Below, one piece after another: positions 1-9,147 of a stretch of DNA of 64,000 nt. The notes under the pieces are model-generated. The model did no database searches. It had not been told where the DNA came from and was given only the letters and a program-made list of their open reading frames with translations. Source of the stretch: Desulfovibrio sp. OttesenSCG-928-C06 (GTDB lineage: Bacteria > Desulfobacterota > Desulfovibrionia > Desulfovibrionales > Desulfovibrionaceae); the NCBI GenBank assembly GCA_030267065.1, contig JAJDJF010000002.1, forward strand, positions 1-64,000, in the 5' to 3' direction. Position 1 is the first letter of the stretch. Every line of letters begins with the position of its first letter. The translations under genes were made by a program, and so were the position numbers.

Positions 1-214
1 CCCAGCGCCAGTCGTTAAAATTGCCGGTCAGGTGTACTTCCTTGGCGTTAGGCGCCCAGACTGCAAAGCGGAAGCCGCTTTCACCCTCCTGCGTTTCCGG
101 GTGTGCCCCCAGAACGCGGTGCAAGTCCCAGTGCTCCCCCCGGCCGAACAGATAAAGGTCGAAGGGTTCTATAAAAACGGGACGCGTATGCCCCGGCCTG
201 ACCTGGATGCTCAT
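1..214 (-). CDS. glgB: 1,4-alpha-glucan branching enzyme, N-terminal part (cut by window edge)
   Basis: Reading the minus strand from the ATG at 214 gives 71 codons that are open to the window edge. The protein contains [18 protein letters not shown] and then [18 protein letters not shown], the typical start of the N-terminal carbohydrate-binding (E-set) domain of GlgB. The enzyme makes alpha-1,6 branches in glycogen. The catalytic GH13 domain lies outside the window. The start codon overlaps the glgA stop in an ATGA arrangement, so the two genes are translationally coupled and form a glycogen operon. Identification rests on the recognisable N-terminal domain and on the glgA neighbour. Confidence 0.9.
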   Translation of the reverse strand, partial: MSIQVRPGHTRPVFIEPFDLYLFGRGEHWDLHRVLGAHPETQEGESGFRFAVWAPNAKEVHLTGNFNDWRW

Positions 215-1671
215 AAAGTTTCCTGCCCGTACCCGATGCTGCGGTAGATATCTATATATTGTTGCGCTGAACGCTCCCAGGAGAAGTCCTGATTCATGGC
301 GCGTATGACCATTTCCTTCCAGCGCTGCGGGTTGTTCTCCCAAAGCGTCAAAGCTTCAAGTATCGCTTCCAGAAACGCGTCGCCCGTACACTCGTCAAAG
401 GTGAATCCTGTACAGTCGTCTGCCGGGCAAGGCACAATGGAATCGCGCAAGCCGCCAACTGATGTGGCAATGGGCGGAGTGCCGTAACGCAGCGCGTACA
501 TCTGGGTCAGACCGCACGGCTCGTAACGGGAAGGCATCAGGAAGGAGTCGCTCCCTGCCTGCACCCGGTGGGCCAATGGCTCTGTATAGCGCACAATACC
601 GGCGTAGCGGCCGGGGTATTCCTGACTAAAGCGCATGGACGCGGCCTCAAAACCGGCATCGCCCTCGCCCAGCACCACCAGCCCGATATCACGCTTCATC
701 AATTCCGGCACTATTTCATAAAGGATATCAATGCCCTTTTGCTCGCGCAGCCGCCCGATAAAGCCGAAAATCGGACGGTTGCGCAAATGTGGCGACATGC
801 CAAGCTCTGCAATAAGAGCGTCCTTGCAAAGCTTTTTGCCGGAAAGATTGTCCGCCGAATAATGCCGGGGCAGGTAACGGCTGTTTTCCGGGCTCCAGAT
901 GGAGTAGTTAACGCCGTTCAGAATGCCGTGCAGGTCGCTGCCGCGTTCACGCAGAACGCCGTCCATGCCGTAGCCGAATTCCGGGCCAAGAATCTCACGC
1001 GAGTAGCTGGGGCTTACAGTAGTCACCTTGCTGGCGTAATTCAGCCCGGCCTTCATCATGTTGAGGTCGCCAAAAAACTCTACGCCGCTCATGCTCCAGG
1101 CATCCGGCGGTAACCCGCAGCCATCGAAAAGGCGCGACGAGAACCGGCCCTGAAAAGCCAGATTATGCACGGTAAACACGGTGGACGTGTTCTGCCAGAA
1201 GGGATCGTACTGCTTGTAATAGTGAACGTAGGCAGGCAGCATCCCGGTTTGCCAGTCGTGGGCATGAATGACCGCCGGCGAGTTGTTCAGACGGCGAATC
1301 AGGGCAAGAGCCGCGCGGCAAAAGAAAATAAAGCGCTCGGCATTGTCAAAGTAGTCGCCCTTGTAGGTGTTGTAGTAGGCTGCGCGATCAAAATACTCGG
1401 CCCGTTCGATGAAATATACGGGGACTCCGTTGTAGACGATCTTGTGCGCATCGGCGGTGATGGGTGCCCACGGGTAGCCAACCGGCAGTCCGAAATAACT
1501 CTGGTGCACCTTGTGCCTGTTCATGGTCAGGCGGTAAAAAGGCAAAATGACAGCAACAGGAATGCCCATCTTGTGAAGAGTGACGGGAAGCGCCCCAAGC
1601 ACATCGCCAAGCCCGCCTGTCTTGCAGAAGGGATACATCTCGGATGTTACGAAAAATACCGGTCGGGACAT
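211..1671 (-). CDS. glgA: Glycogen synthase, ADP-glucose type
   Basis: A GT5-family glycogen synthase of 486 residues that transfers glucose from ADP-glucose to the growing alpha-1,4-glucan. The N-terminus [18 protein letters not shown] carries the KTGGLGDV nucleotide-sugar motif, and the C-terminal Rossmann half has [15 protein letters not shown] and the [18 protein letters not shown] signature around the conserved Glu. The start at 1671 is preferred over an upstream in-frame ATG at 1683 because GAGGAG stands just before it and the family begins there. It is followed by glgB with a 4-base overlap. A Nudix gene lies upstream on the same strand after about 140 bases. Length and motifs are normal for the family. 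Confidence 0.96.
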   Translation of the reverse strand: MSRPVFFVTSEMYPFCKTGGLGDVLGALPVTLHKMGIPVAVILPFYRLTMNRHKVHQSYFGLPVGYPWAPITADAHKIVYNGVPVYFIERAEYFDRAAYYNTYKGDYFDNAERFIFFCRAALALIRRLNNSPAVIHAHDWQTGMLPAYVHYYKQYDPFWQNTSTVFTVHNLAFQGRFSSRLFDGCGLPPDAWSMSGVEFFGDLNMMKAGLNYASKVTTVSPSYSREILGPEFGYGMDGVLRERGSDLHGILNGVNYSIWSPENSRYLPRHYSADNLSGKKLCKDALIAELGMSPHLRNRPIFGFIGRLREQKGIDILYEIVPELMKRDIGLVVLGEGDAGFEAASMRFSQEYPGRYAGIVRYTEPLAHRVQAGSDSFLMPSRYEPCGLTQMYALRYGTPPIATSVGGLRDSIVPCPADDCTGFTFDECTGDAFLEAILEALTLWENNPQRWKEMVIRAMNQDFSWERSAQQYIDIYRSIGYGQETL

Positions 1672-1814
1672 TCTGCTCCTCACAATTGTATATGGTCAGA
1701 TCTGCCGCGCAGGGTTGCAAGTCCATGCGCTTTTCGCCTAACGCGCAAAGCTCTGGAGTCGCCTGCCGGGAAGATAGCAACTACCCGCTTCTGACCGTCA
1801 GACAAAGCGCAAGC

Positions 1815-2282
1815 CTACAGGCCATCAAGGGTTCCCTCGGCATATTTTGTCCTGAAATCACTTATGATTGCAGCATGATCAAAAGCCAGCGGCGGTAACT
1901 CGTCAAGCCGGAAAAACATTGCTTCGGCAGCGTCATCACCGCCCTTTATGGCATCGCAATCCGCGCAATCGGCCCAGAACACGGTGCTGATGGTATGCTT
2001 GCGCGGGTCGCGCTTTGGGTCCGAATAAACGCCAACCAATCCTTTAAGCCTGACTTCAAGGCTGGTTTCCTCCATTGCTTCCCTGACTGCCGCGCGCTCC
2101 ACGCTTTCGCCGTAATCAACAAAGCCGCCGGGCAAGGCCCAGCCCAATGGAGGAAACTTGCGTTTTACCAGCACAACCCCCCTCTTTCCATTATAGATAA
2201 GAATATCCACTGTCGGGTAAGGGTTTCTGGCGTCATCGGTTTCATGGCCGCAATCAGGACATTTGAACATGGCTGCGCACAT
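1815..2282 (-). CDS. Nudix hydrolase with N-terminal zinc ribbon
   Basis: A 155-residue protein with an N-terminal CPDCGHETD half zinc ribbon followed by a Nudix domain. The Nudix box is complete: a Gly, the first Glu in GFVDYGESVE, then REAMEETSLEV with the REUxEE core. Such enzymes hydrolyse nucleoside diphosphates linked to another group; the WALPGGFVDYGES pattern resembles ADP-ribose or NADH pyrophosphatase-like members, but the substrate cannot be read from sequence. GGAGG stands four bases before the ATG at 2282; an ATG at 2270 is a possible alternative. It lies upstream of glgA on the same strand, so co-transcription with the glycogen genes is possible but not shown. Confidence 0.85.
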   Translation of the reverse strand: MCAAMFKCPDCGHETDDARNPYPTVDILIYNGKRGVVLVKRKFPPLGWALPGGFVDYGESVERAAVREAMEETSLEVRLKGLVGVYSDPKRDPRKHTISTVFWADCADCDAIKGGDDAAEAMFFRLDELPPLAFDHAAIISDFRTKYAEGTLDGL

Positions 2283-2649
2283 TTGGCCTCCAACCCAAAA
2301 GGGCTTATTTTCAAGTAACAGAAAACTCTGGGTAATTATCTACCCACAAAAAAAGAAAATATAATTCAATATATCTTAACACATATAAAATGGCGAGGTT
2401 TTATGCAGCAGATAAAAAGACATTATCTGCCATCCCCACAAGCGCTGCCTGCTGAAAAACACAGCAAAACCTGCGGCATGCACGCAAATACGGAGCCAGA
2501 CACCGGCAGCAGCATACTTATGGAGCCTACCCGTCTCTCTGCGCCATGCGGCTCAGACAAACATGAAAGCCGGGCGCAATCGTCTACTCGCCGCCCTGCC
2601 CTGTTTGCGATTCGGCAATATCCGACTCCAGGGCAGCCCCTTCAGCAGC
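2283..2649. other. Intergenic region with a short palindrome upstream of the Nudix gene
   Basis: A 367-base stretch between the Nudix start and the stop of the glycosyltransferase. The part next to the Nudix gene is AT-rich and holds the inverted repeat TGGGTA-ATTATC-TACCCA at 2329-2346, about 50 bases upstream of the Nudix ATG, which could be an operator or a hairpin. A plus-strand frame from 2403 has an acceptable ribosome site, but its predicted protein has no recognisable features. Nothing else seen. Confidence 0.4.
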
Positions 2650-5610
2650 TTACCCGGCAGGTGCGTTCGCAGCTTGAGCAGAATCAGATGTAGCGTCACT
2701 GGGTCCACCATCTTCACTGCTATCACCGCCCTTATCGCCCTTACCGTTTGACGCACCAGCACCCGAACGCTCATCAGTGTCAGGCGTTGCTACCGCCTCC
2801 AGCTTCTCGCTGGCCAGCAACACATATTCCGTTGAGCCAAGGCGGTAGCCACCGACCTTGAGCCAGCTATCCGGAATCAAATGATTCGGAATGGAAACAG
2901 CTGACACAGCAGCTTCCGTTGCCGGTTGCTCCCCGGCAGCGGCCTGAGCGCCCGCAGTGCCGTTAGCGGCAGTCGCCGGTTCTTCGCCAGCAGTTCCACC
3001 GGAAACATCACCGCCCCCTCCGCTGGCAGCATCAGCGGCCGCACCGCTGGCAGTGCTATTGGAAGCTACTGCGGAAGCATTCGTGGAGGTGGCGACAGCA
3101 TCTGACGCAGCGCTGCTCCCTGCGTCTGAAGAACCCTCAGGTTGCGCCGTGTCATCCTGATTTTCTGACAAAGCGGACAATACTGGCGCTGTGCGCGGAA
3201 CATCCTGCGCCCTGCCTGCGGAGACCGGGCTAACCAGCACAATTTTGCCGCCAGCAGACAACAGGGATGCAAGAGAATCCGGGCCGGGCAAAGCAGTGAC
3301 TTCAACACCAGAATAGTAAGCCAGCGCATCACCGCTCATGCCAAGTGCATAGGGCTTAAAGCCCTGCGCAGCATGAGCCGCGATATCAGAAGACAACCGC
3401 TTGGGGCTGAGAACCGGCCCCAGCGAGGGGGCGGTCAGCACGCCTGCCGGGTAGGACAGTCCAACAATCATGAGCAGGAGAATGACCAGAGTCCCTTCCG
3501 GGCGGCGGGATGAAACCGCGCCAAGGAACAGGCAGCCAGCAGCCAGAAAAATGGCGGCAGCAATGAAAACCCCTCCAATATCAATACCAAGCTGCGGAAC
3601 GCCAAGCGAGCCGAGCCACGCAAGAACAGACGGAGCCTTGCCGCTCATATAAACAGGAATCACCGCGCAGCCAAAGGCCAGAACCAGCAGCAGAACGGCA
3701 TAGCAGCGTTGCAGCAGCATATTGCGCACAGGAGACAGCTTGAGCAGTATACGGCCCGCAATGATGGAAACCGGGGCCAGTAGCGGCATCAACTCCAGCG
3801 GCGACTTTGAACTAAGCAACAGGAACCCGGCCAGCGCACAGATAAAAACCAGCCACACATAAGCCAGACCCTGATGATCGCCACGGAAGGCCCCCTTGAT
3901 AGCCTCGCCGGTTTCCTTGCTGAAAAATCCGGCCCAGTGCGGAAAAATAACCAGCAATATCCACGGGAACAGCAACAGCGGCAACACAACAAGATAATAC
4001 CACCAGCTTTCAGGGTAGTTCAGACTGTGCAGGAGCGTCCCCCAAATCTGTTCGCGGACAAGGGTAACGACCACTTCGTAGTGCCCTTCCGCCCAGATGC
4101 TTCCGGCCCAGACAACTACAGGCAGCAGCGAAAAGGCGAATCCGAGCAGAAAGTCCTTGCGCAAAAGCCGTTGCGGCCGTCCGCTCCAGAAAGCGAACAG
4201 CACGGCAGTCAGAACCGGCAGCAGCAACCCTAGGGGGCCGCCTGCCAAAAACGCCATGGCGGCAAATACAAACCCGGTCCCCATAATCGGCATGGCGCTA
4301 CCGGAATAGCGCATGGCCCGGTATATGAATATTTGCGCAGTTATTACCAGAGCAGCAAAAAACAGCTGGTTACCGCCATGATGCAGACCACCGGCAAAAA
4401 TGAAAAATCCAAACAGTACGCAACCGGCGGCAAAAACGCCGCGCAAATCGAGCCGGGCCACAAAACGGGCCAGTCCCAAAACCGACCAGAGCAGCAACAG
4501 AGCTGAAACAGCCGTACCTGCAAACATAGAAAGCGCAATCAAATCCGTTCCCGGTGCAAGCAATCCGGATATCGCAGGCCAGGATAGAACTTCGTGTATT
4601 CCGGACAGGAGCCAGAGGTACAGCGGCGGGTATGCAACAAAGACCCCGCCATTGACCATGGGGACCATCCACTCGCCATTAAGCACGTTGCGCAAGGCTT
4701 CCGCCTGCACTGTCTCGCTTATCCACAGCAAGCGCGCATCCTGAAGACTGAAGAATACCTGAGCCAACAGCAGCACTGTCAGCACCACCGGACCAATGAA
4801 AGCGCAAGCGTCAAACAGGCGCGAAAGCATGGTGGCGCTGGCTTGAGGCGGAGTTTTAAGCGACGGGAACTGGGGCAGAACTTCCTTGGGTTTGCGCGCG
4901 GCTTTTTTGCTCTGCGTCTCCGTTGCCTGTTCAGCTTCGGCAGAAGCTGCAAAAACGGCAGACTCCAGATCTCCAGCATTGTCAGAAGTAGCATCACCGG
5001 CAGCTCTTGCTGCATCAGCGGGACCGCCTGCCGCCGCAACAGCGGCATCATTATCATCATCATCATCAGCAGCAGCAGAAGAAGAAGAAGAAGAAGAAGA
5101 AGCGAGACCAGAACCACTAGCGGCTTCAGCATAGTTATCTGCCGCAGTCGGGCCGAAGTCATCTGAAAACGCGGAGCTGTCCTCAACCGTCACGGCATCA
5201 GCAGAAAGCTGGTCAGATTGCCCTGCGGCCACCTTGCCTGAATCTTCGAAATCAACAGTGCTATCGCCCATATTTCCGGTTCGCGCACCTTCTGCATCGG
5301 GAGCGGAAAAATTATCATCTGTATCTATTGCCTGTTTGCGGTAACGGGTGTAGAAGCCATCTTCCCCGCTCATGGACATATTCCCGGCAATGCTGGAATC
5401 GGTTTCCGCACCGGATTCAGTATCAGACGCTTCATCCGCACCGGCATTTTCCGTAACAGTTACCGCCACAGGCTCTTCCGGCAGTTCGCCTGCCGCAGCA
5501 GCCGTTTGCGAAACGTTTTCCGTGTATTCCCCGCTGCCGGAGCCGCCGCTGTCCATTGTGGAATCATCCGCGTCCATAGGGGACGGCATGTTATTTTTAT
5601 CATCAGTCAT
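2650..5610 (-). CDS. Large GT-C-type membrane glycosyltransferase (ArnT/PMT-like) with disordered termini
   Basis: A 986-residue integral membrane protein. Residues 1-260 are Ser/Asp/Glu/Ala-rich and look disordered, including a run of eight Ser, three Ala and five Asp. Residues about 265-720 hold many hydrophobic helices. The first periplasmic loop, with LRNVLNGEWMVPMVNGG and then AYPPLYLWL, matches the ArnT/PMT_2 family, which moves sugars from polyprenyl-phosphate donors onto lipids or proteins. The usual Asp-Glu pair after the first helix appears here as Ser-Glu (WISETVQAEAL), so the catalytic Asp may be displaced or lost. A soluble C-terminal part again has Ala/Ser/Gly-rich segments. The start at 5610 follows GGAGCGGGATTTTGT. 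It is transcribed divergently from the MATE gene. Acceptor and donor are unknown. Confidence 0.75.
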   Translation of the reverse strand: MTDDKNNMPSPMDADDSTMDSGGSGSGEYTENVSQTAAAAGELPEEPVAVTVTENAGADEASDTESGAETDSSIAGNMSMSGEDGFYTRYRKQAIDTDDNFSAPDAEGARTGNMGDSTVDFEDSGKVAAGQSDQLSADAVTVEDSSAFSDDFGPTAADNYAEAASGSGLASSSSSSSSAAADDDDDNDAAVAAAGGPADAARAAGDATSDNAGDLESAVFAASAEAEQATETQSKKAARKPKEVLPQFPSLKTPPQASATMLSRLFDACAFIGPVVLTVLLLAQVFFSLQDARLLWISETVQAEALRNVLNGEWMVPMVNGGVFVAYPPLYLWLLSGIHEVLSWPAISGLLAPGTDLIALSMFAGTAVSALLLLWSVLGLARFVARLDLRGVFAAGCVLFGFFIFAGGLHHGGNQLFFAALVITAQIFIYRAMRYSGSAMPIMGTGFVFAAMAFLAGGPLGLLLPVLTAVLFAFWSGRPQRLLRKDFLLGFAFSLLPVVVWAGSIWAEGHYEVVVTLVREQIWGTLLHSLNYPESWWYYLVVLPLLLFPWILLVIFPHWAGFFSKETGEAIKGAFRGDHQGLAYVWLVFICALAGFLLLSSKSPLELMPLLAPVSIIAGRILLKLSPVRNMLLQRCYAVLLLVLAFGCAVIPVYMSGKAPSVLAWLGSLGVPQLGIDIGGVFIAAAIFLAAGCLFLGAVSSRRPEGTLVILLLMIVGLSYPAGVLTAPSLGPVLSPKRLSSDIAAHAAQGFKPYALGMSGDALAYYSGVEVTALPGPDSLASLLSAGGKIVLVSPVSAGRAQDVPRTAPVLSALSENQDDTAQPEGSSDAGSSAASDAVATSTNASAVASNSTASGAAADAASGGGGDVSGGTAGEEPATAANGTAGAQAAAGEQPATEAAVSAVSIPNHLIPDSWLKVGGYRLGSTEYVLLASEKLEAVATPDTDERSGAGASNGKGDKGGDSSEDGGPSDATSDSAQAANAPAG
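5047..5101. repeat. In-frame trinucleotide microsatellite (ATC/GCA/GAA runs)
   Basis: On the plus strand, runs of ATC, then GCA, then eight GAA units (5078-5101) lie inside the glycosyltransferase gene. On the coding strand they read Ser8-Ala3-Asp5. Changes by whole units would lengthen or shorten the disordered segment without shifting the frame. Confidence 0.85.
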
Positions 5611-5772
5611 ACAAAATCCCGCTCCACAGAGCATTTTAACTTTACAATCAGAGATGCGTATGTCTTACCGCAAAATACACGGCATGGCTTGCCGCGTTTC
5701 AGAGCACAACTAGTTTTTAAAAATCTGTCTGCTCTGGACTTGTTACATGTTATAAATAAAATTTTTTGCAGA

Positions 5773-5801
5773 TTGCTCTTTCAAGGCTTAAAAACTATAC
5801 T
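5773..5801 (+). promoter_or_regulatory. Sigma-70-type promoter for the MATE gene
   Basis: TTGCTC at 5773-5778 and TATACT at 5796-5801 are separated by 17 bases in an AT-rich region, about 58 bases upstream of the MATE start. Prediction from consensus similarity only. Confidence 0.5.
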
Positions 5802-5858
5802 GAAACGATCATTGATGCAAAGAAAAAACAATATAATCTATTTATTACATATATACTT

Positions 5859-7271
5859 ATGAACAATTACTTTCGCAATAACTGGAACACTCCCGGCGGG
5901 TACCGGGAAGTGTTGCGCGTAGGGCTGCCACTGACAGCCGGCATGATCTCGTCCATGGTCATGCAGTTCACGGACAGGCTATTTCTAAGCCGTTACTCAA
6001 TGGAGGCAATTGCAGCCTCAATGCCCGCCTCCATTGCCTCCATGACCCTGCACATGACCATGCTTGGCATTTGCGGCTACTCAGGCGTGCTGGCAGCGCA
6101 GTATATTGGCGCGCGTGCTCCGCACCGCGTTGGCCCGGCCATCTGGCAGGGCATCTGGTGCGCCGTGCTTTGCACCGTGATTCTGGTTGCAGCCTGCTTT
6201 ATGGCGCCGCTGCTCTTCAGCATAGTCGGGCACGAGCCGGAAATCCAGACCCTTGAAGTGCAATATTTCATAACCATCACCGCAGGGGCCTCGTTCGCGC
6301 TGATCGGCGCGGCCATATCCGGATATTTTTTCGGCCGCGGACTGACCAAACCCGTAATGGTTGCCAATATGATCGCGGCGGTAATCAACGTGCCGCTGGA
6401 TTATGCGCTGATTTTCGGCGCATGGGGCTTTCCGGAACTCGGCATCATCGGTGCGGGCATCGCCACCACCATCGGCTGGATATTTACCGCGCTGGTGCTG
6501 GCACTGCTGGTCTTTACCCGCAAGATTGACGCGCAGTACCATGTACGCCGCGGCTGGCGGTTTGAAAAAGACATGTTCAAGCGCCTTATTCGTTACGGCT
6601 TACCTAGCGGCGCAAACATGCTGGTGGAATTCGCAGCCATGTCGTGGTTCATTTTCCAGATCGGCAGTCTGGGTAAAATACCGCTGGCAGCAAGTAATAT
6701 TGCGTTTTCAGTGAACTCACTTACCTTTATGCCGATGATCGGCCTGAACATGGCCACAGCAACTCTGGTAGGTCAGGCCATGGGTAAAAAAGCCCCGTTC
6801 ATGGCTGAAAAAATTACCTGGCATGCGCTGCATCTGGCTTTTCTCTATATGATAGCAGTTGCGGCATTGATTGTAATCTTTGCCGGACCACTGATGGAGA
6901 TATTCCGCACCGGTTCTGAAAACGGACAAAGCTTTGAGCCGGTAAAATCAACCGGTATCATCCTGTTCTACTATGTTGCCCTGTACTCAGTTGTGGACGC
7001 CGCCAACCTGATCTTTATAGGCGCGTTAAAGGGAGCAGGCGATACAGTGGCAATGATGAAAATTATCATCTCCTGCGTGGCCTGCTTCCTGTTTGTTCCC
7101 ATGATCGCGCTGATCATGACTGACAACGTAAGCCTGCACCCGCTCTGGATAATTTTCAGCTCTTACATCTTTATTCTGGCGCTGGTTATGTACTGGCGTT
7201 TTCGCGGGCGCAAGTGGCACAAAATCAATATGGTTGATGATGTACAGACCGGGGCTGAAGAAACCCCGTAA
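5859..7271 (+). CDS. MATE-family multidrug/cation antiporter
   Basis: A 470-residue inner-membrane exporter of the MATE family, which pumps cationic drugs or metabolites out in exchange for Na+ or H+. About twelve hydrophobic helices are visible. The N-terminal half contains GLPLTAGMISSMVMQFTDRLFLS, a typical MATE first helix and loop, and the second half repeats it with RYGLPSGANMLVEFAAMSWF. The start is placed at the ATG at 5859, where homology to the family begins; the frame is open further upstream from a TTG at 5766, but that extension overlaps the predicted promoter. No strong ribosome site precedes 5859. It stands alone and ends at a bidirectional terminator. Substrate unknown. Confidence 0.92.
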   Translation: MNNYFRNNWNTPGGYREVLRVGLPLTAGMISSMVMQFTDRLFLSRYSMEAIAASMPASIASMTLHMTMLGICGYSGVLAAQYIGARAPHRVGPAIWQGIWCAVLCTVILVAACFMAPLLFSIVGHEPEIQTLEVQYFITITAGASFALIGAAISGYFFGRGLTKPVMVANMIAAVINVPLDYALIFGAWGFPELGIIGAGIATTIGWIFTALVLALLVFTRKIDAQYHVRRGWRFEKDMFKRLIRYGLPSGANMLVEFAAMSWFIFQIGSLGKIPLAASNIAFSVNSLTFMPMIGLNMATATLVGQAMGKKAPFMAEKITWHALHLAFLYMIAVAALIVIFAGPLMEIFRTGSENGQSFEPVKSTGIILFYYVALYSVVDAANLIFIGALKGAGDTVAMMKIIISCVACFLFVPMIALIMTDNVSLHPLWIIFSSYIFILALVMYWRFRGRKWHKINMVDDVQTGAEETP

Positions 7272-7297
7272 GCCGCCACTGCCAAGAAAAGTAAAGC

Positions 7298-7345
7298 AAA
7301 TATTGAAAGTCCGGGATATACACACATCCCGGACTTTTAATATTT
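7298..7345. terminator. Bidirectional Rho-independent terminator
   Basis: A perfect 12-bp stem AAAGTCCGGGAT / ATCCCGGACTTT (7306-7317 and 7326-7337) with T-rich flanks on both sides. It lies between the convergent MATE and pseudouridine synthase genes and can serve both. Confidence 0.88.
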
Positions 7346-7408
7346 GCGATTCGAACATCGCTACATCGTCAATAATCATAAGCCATCAGTGCGCAGTCTG
7401 TGAATGCT

Positions 7409-9022
7409 CTATTCCAGCACGATGCGCCAGTCCGGAGCAACTTCGGCCCTGAATCCGGGGAGCGAAATCTCAAAATGATGCAGAAACATGCGCCCGGCCC
7501 GGCTGGTGCTTTCCAGCCCGTACTGCGTATCACCAACAATAGGCAGCGCCGCGTTTGCGAGATGGGCGCGAATCTGATGTCTGGCCCCGCGCAGGATGGT
7601 CAGTTCCATCAGCGAAAGCGGCCCGGTAAGGCTGACCAGATAACGCAAACCGGCCATCACGGAGTCATCCTTGAGTATTCCGTCCGCATAGCTGCGCGCA
7701 AATTGCGAAACATCACCCGCATCACCCGACGCGCCGCTGTCAAAAAGCTCCGGCAACAGTCCGGCATCATCCGGGCTATCCTGACTATTCAACCTGTCCG
7801 GCATTGCCTGTCCGGCAAGGATGGCAGAATTGCCCAAGTCTGACCGGCTAACCGGCTGACTGGCTGACTGGCTGGCCAGCGGGCTGTTCTGTGGACTAAC
7901 CGGGCCTGCCTGGCTGCTTGCACACTGCAATTCGCCGGGGACCGTTACGTTTTCCGGCACATCCGCTTCCACTTCGTCAGGAGTTTCAAAAGTTTTCAGC
8001 AGCACTGCCCGGGTGTGGCGCGTATAATCCAGATCCGAATGCGGCAGAACCAGAGTGGTCTTGCGCTTGTAGGTATCCAGTGTTTTATCCATAAGCATGT
8101 ACTGCGGCGCGATTCCGTGCGCCAGAGCCAGATACTTCTTCCGGGCCTTGCCGTCGCGCTCGTACTGACGAAAAAGAGCCACTCCTTCGCTGTCAAAAGC
8201 GCCCAGCAACAGCCCGGAGGTATCGGCATCAAGACGGTTACACAACGTGGGCCTTGGCGGAATATCGCTGCCATTCGCACCGCAGTCACGGGCAGAACAA
8301 ACAGCCTCCGCATCCTGCGGGTTGCGCGTGACAAAGCTCAACCACACCTCACGCCAATGACGTGCTATCAGTTCCTCCATGCTCTGGCTGCCGCCGCCCG
8401 ATAAAGACGCGCTGGCGATACCGCCCGGCTTGGAAAAAGCTACAAAATCCCGGCCGGCTGCAACGATCTCAGGCACAAAACCGGTAAAATCAATCTTCTG
8501 CGCGGCAGATGAAAATCTTGGTGAAGGCGCGCAAGACGGGCCAGGCACCCGTTTTGTAAATGCCCCATTCCGGAGCGCGTCCCCGTCTGGCTCGCCAAGC
8601 AGATTGCCTATGCTGGCAAGCATTTCCGGAGTCTTAGCACCTGGCTCAAAGGCTTCGGAGACTGCAAGGTCGCCCGGAAACATATCAGGCAACCGCTCCG
8701 GTACATCGTTACTGCCGAACGCTTCCGGCAACGAATCCGCCCCCGGCGCAGTCGCGGTACCAGAAGATTCGAAAAAATCATCCATTCCCGTAGCGTTCAG
8801 GTTCTGAACCCCATCCTTCAAGCGTCTGATCTCAACCTCCTGCCCTTCCCGCACCTTATAAGAGGGCTTGCGGGCAATGCCGTCAACACGAACTTCACAC
8901 CATTCCCATATTCTGCGTCTGGCCCGCAGGCCGTAATCCGGGTAAATCCCGCCAAGGGCCGCGTCCAGTCTCAAGCCGTCAAATCCAGCTTTTATCTTGA
9001 AAATATGTTCAATATTTGACAT
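7409..9022 (-). CDS. RluA-family pseudouridine synthase with two low-complexity insertions
   Basis: A 537-residue protein, far longer than the usual 300-330. Residues 1-70 form an S4-like RNA-binding domain. The catalytic RluA domain follows a linker (about 75-170) and contains NRLDADTSGLLL, in which Asp265 is the expected catalytic Asp; the usual His of HRLD is Asn262. After YLALAHG a second Ser/Ala/Asp-rich insertion (about 355-455) interrupts the domain before the conserved GARHQIRAHLA and GDTQYG motifs, which are intact. It should isomerise uridines in rRNA or tRNA; the RluC/RluD class is likely, but the target site cannot be named. The insertion encodes a short tandem repeat (CTGACTGG-like, near 7850). 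Convergent with MATE and divergent from glmU. Confidence 0.85.
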   Translation of the reverse strand: MSNIEHIFKIKAGFDGLRLDAALGGIYPDYGLRARRRIWEWCEVRVDGIARKPSYKVREGQEVEIRRLKDGVQNLNATGMDDFFESSGTATAPGADSLPEAFGSNDVPERLPDMFPGDLAVSEAFEPGAKTPEMLASIGNLLGEPDGDALRNGAFTKRVPGPSCAPSPRFSSAAQKIDFTGFVPEIVAAGRDFVAFSKPGGIASASLSGGGSQSMEELIARHWREVWLSFVTRNPQDAEAVCSARDCGANGSDIPPRPTLCNRLDADTSGLLLGAFDSEGVALFRQYERDGKARKKYLALAHGIAPQYMLMDKTLDTYKRKTTLVLPHSDLDYTRHTRAVLLKTFETPDEVEADVPENVTVPGELQCASSQAGPVSPQNSPLASQSASQPVSRSDLGNSAILAGQAMPDRLNSQDSPDDAGLLPELFDSGASGDAGDVSQFARSYADGILKDDSVMAGLRYLVSLTGPLSLMELTILRGARHQIRAHLANAALPIVGDTQYGLESTSRAGRMFLHHFEISLPGFRAEVAPDWRIVLE

Positions 9023-9147
9023 GTGTTCATCCGTGCTGATGTGTGATATAAATATACATATCGCCTTTTAACAAGAACGGATATGTGGACGCAAGTTCAA
9101 TAACCTGCGGCTGCCGTGAAATTAATCAAGCATTCCCGGGAACTCCA

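Noticed and set aside
2403-2693. Plus-strand 96-codon frame with a GCGAGG ribosome-like site
   Set aside because: Overlaps the end of the glycosyltransferase gene, has no family resemblance and looks like random sequence.
7348-7364. GCGATTCGAACATCGC, reminiscent of a tRNA T-arm
   Set aside because: Stem-loop geometry is wrong (six-base loop) and no acceptor, D-arm or anticodon arm can be drawn around it.
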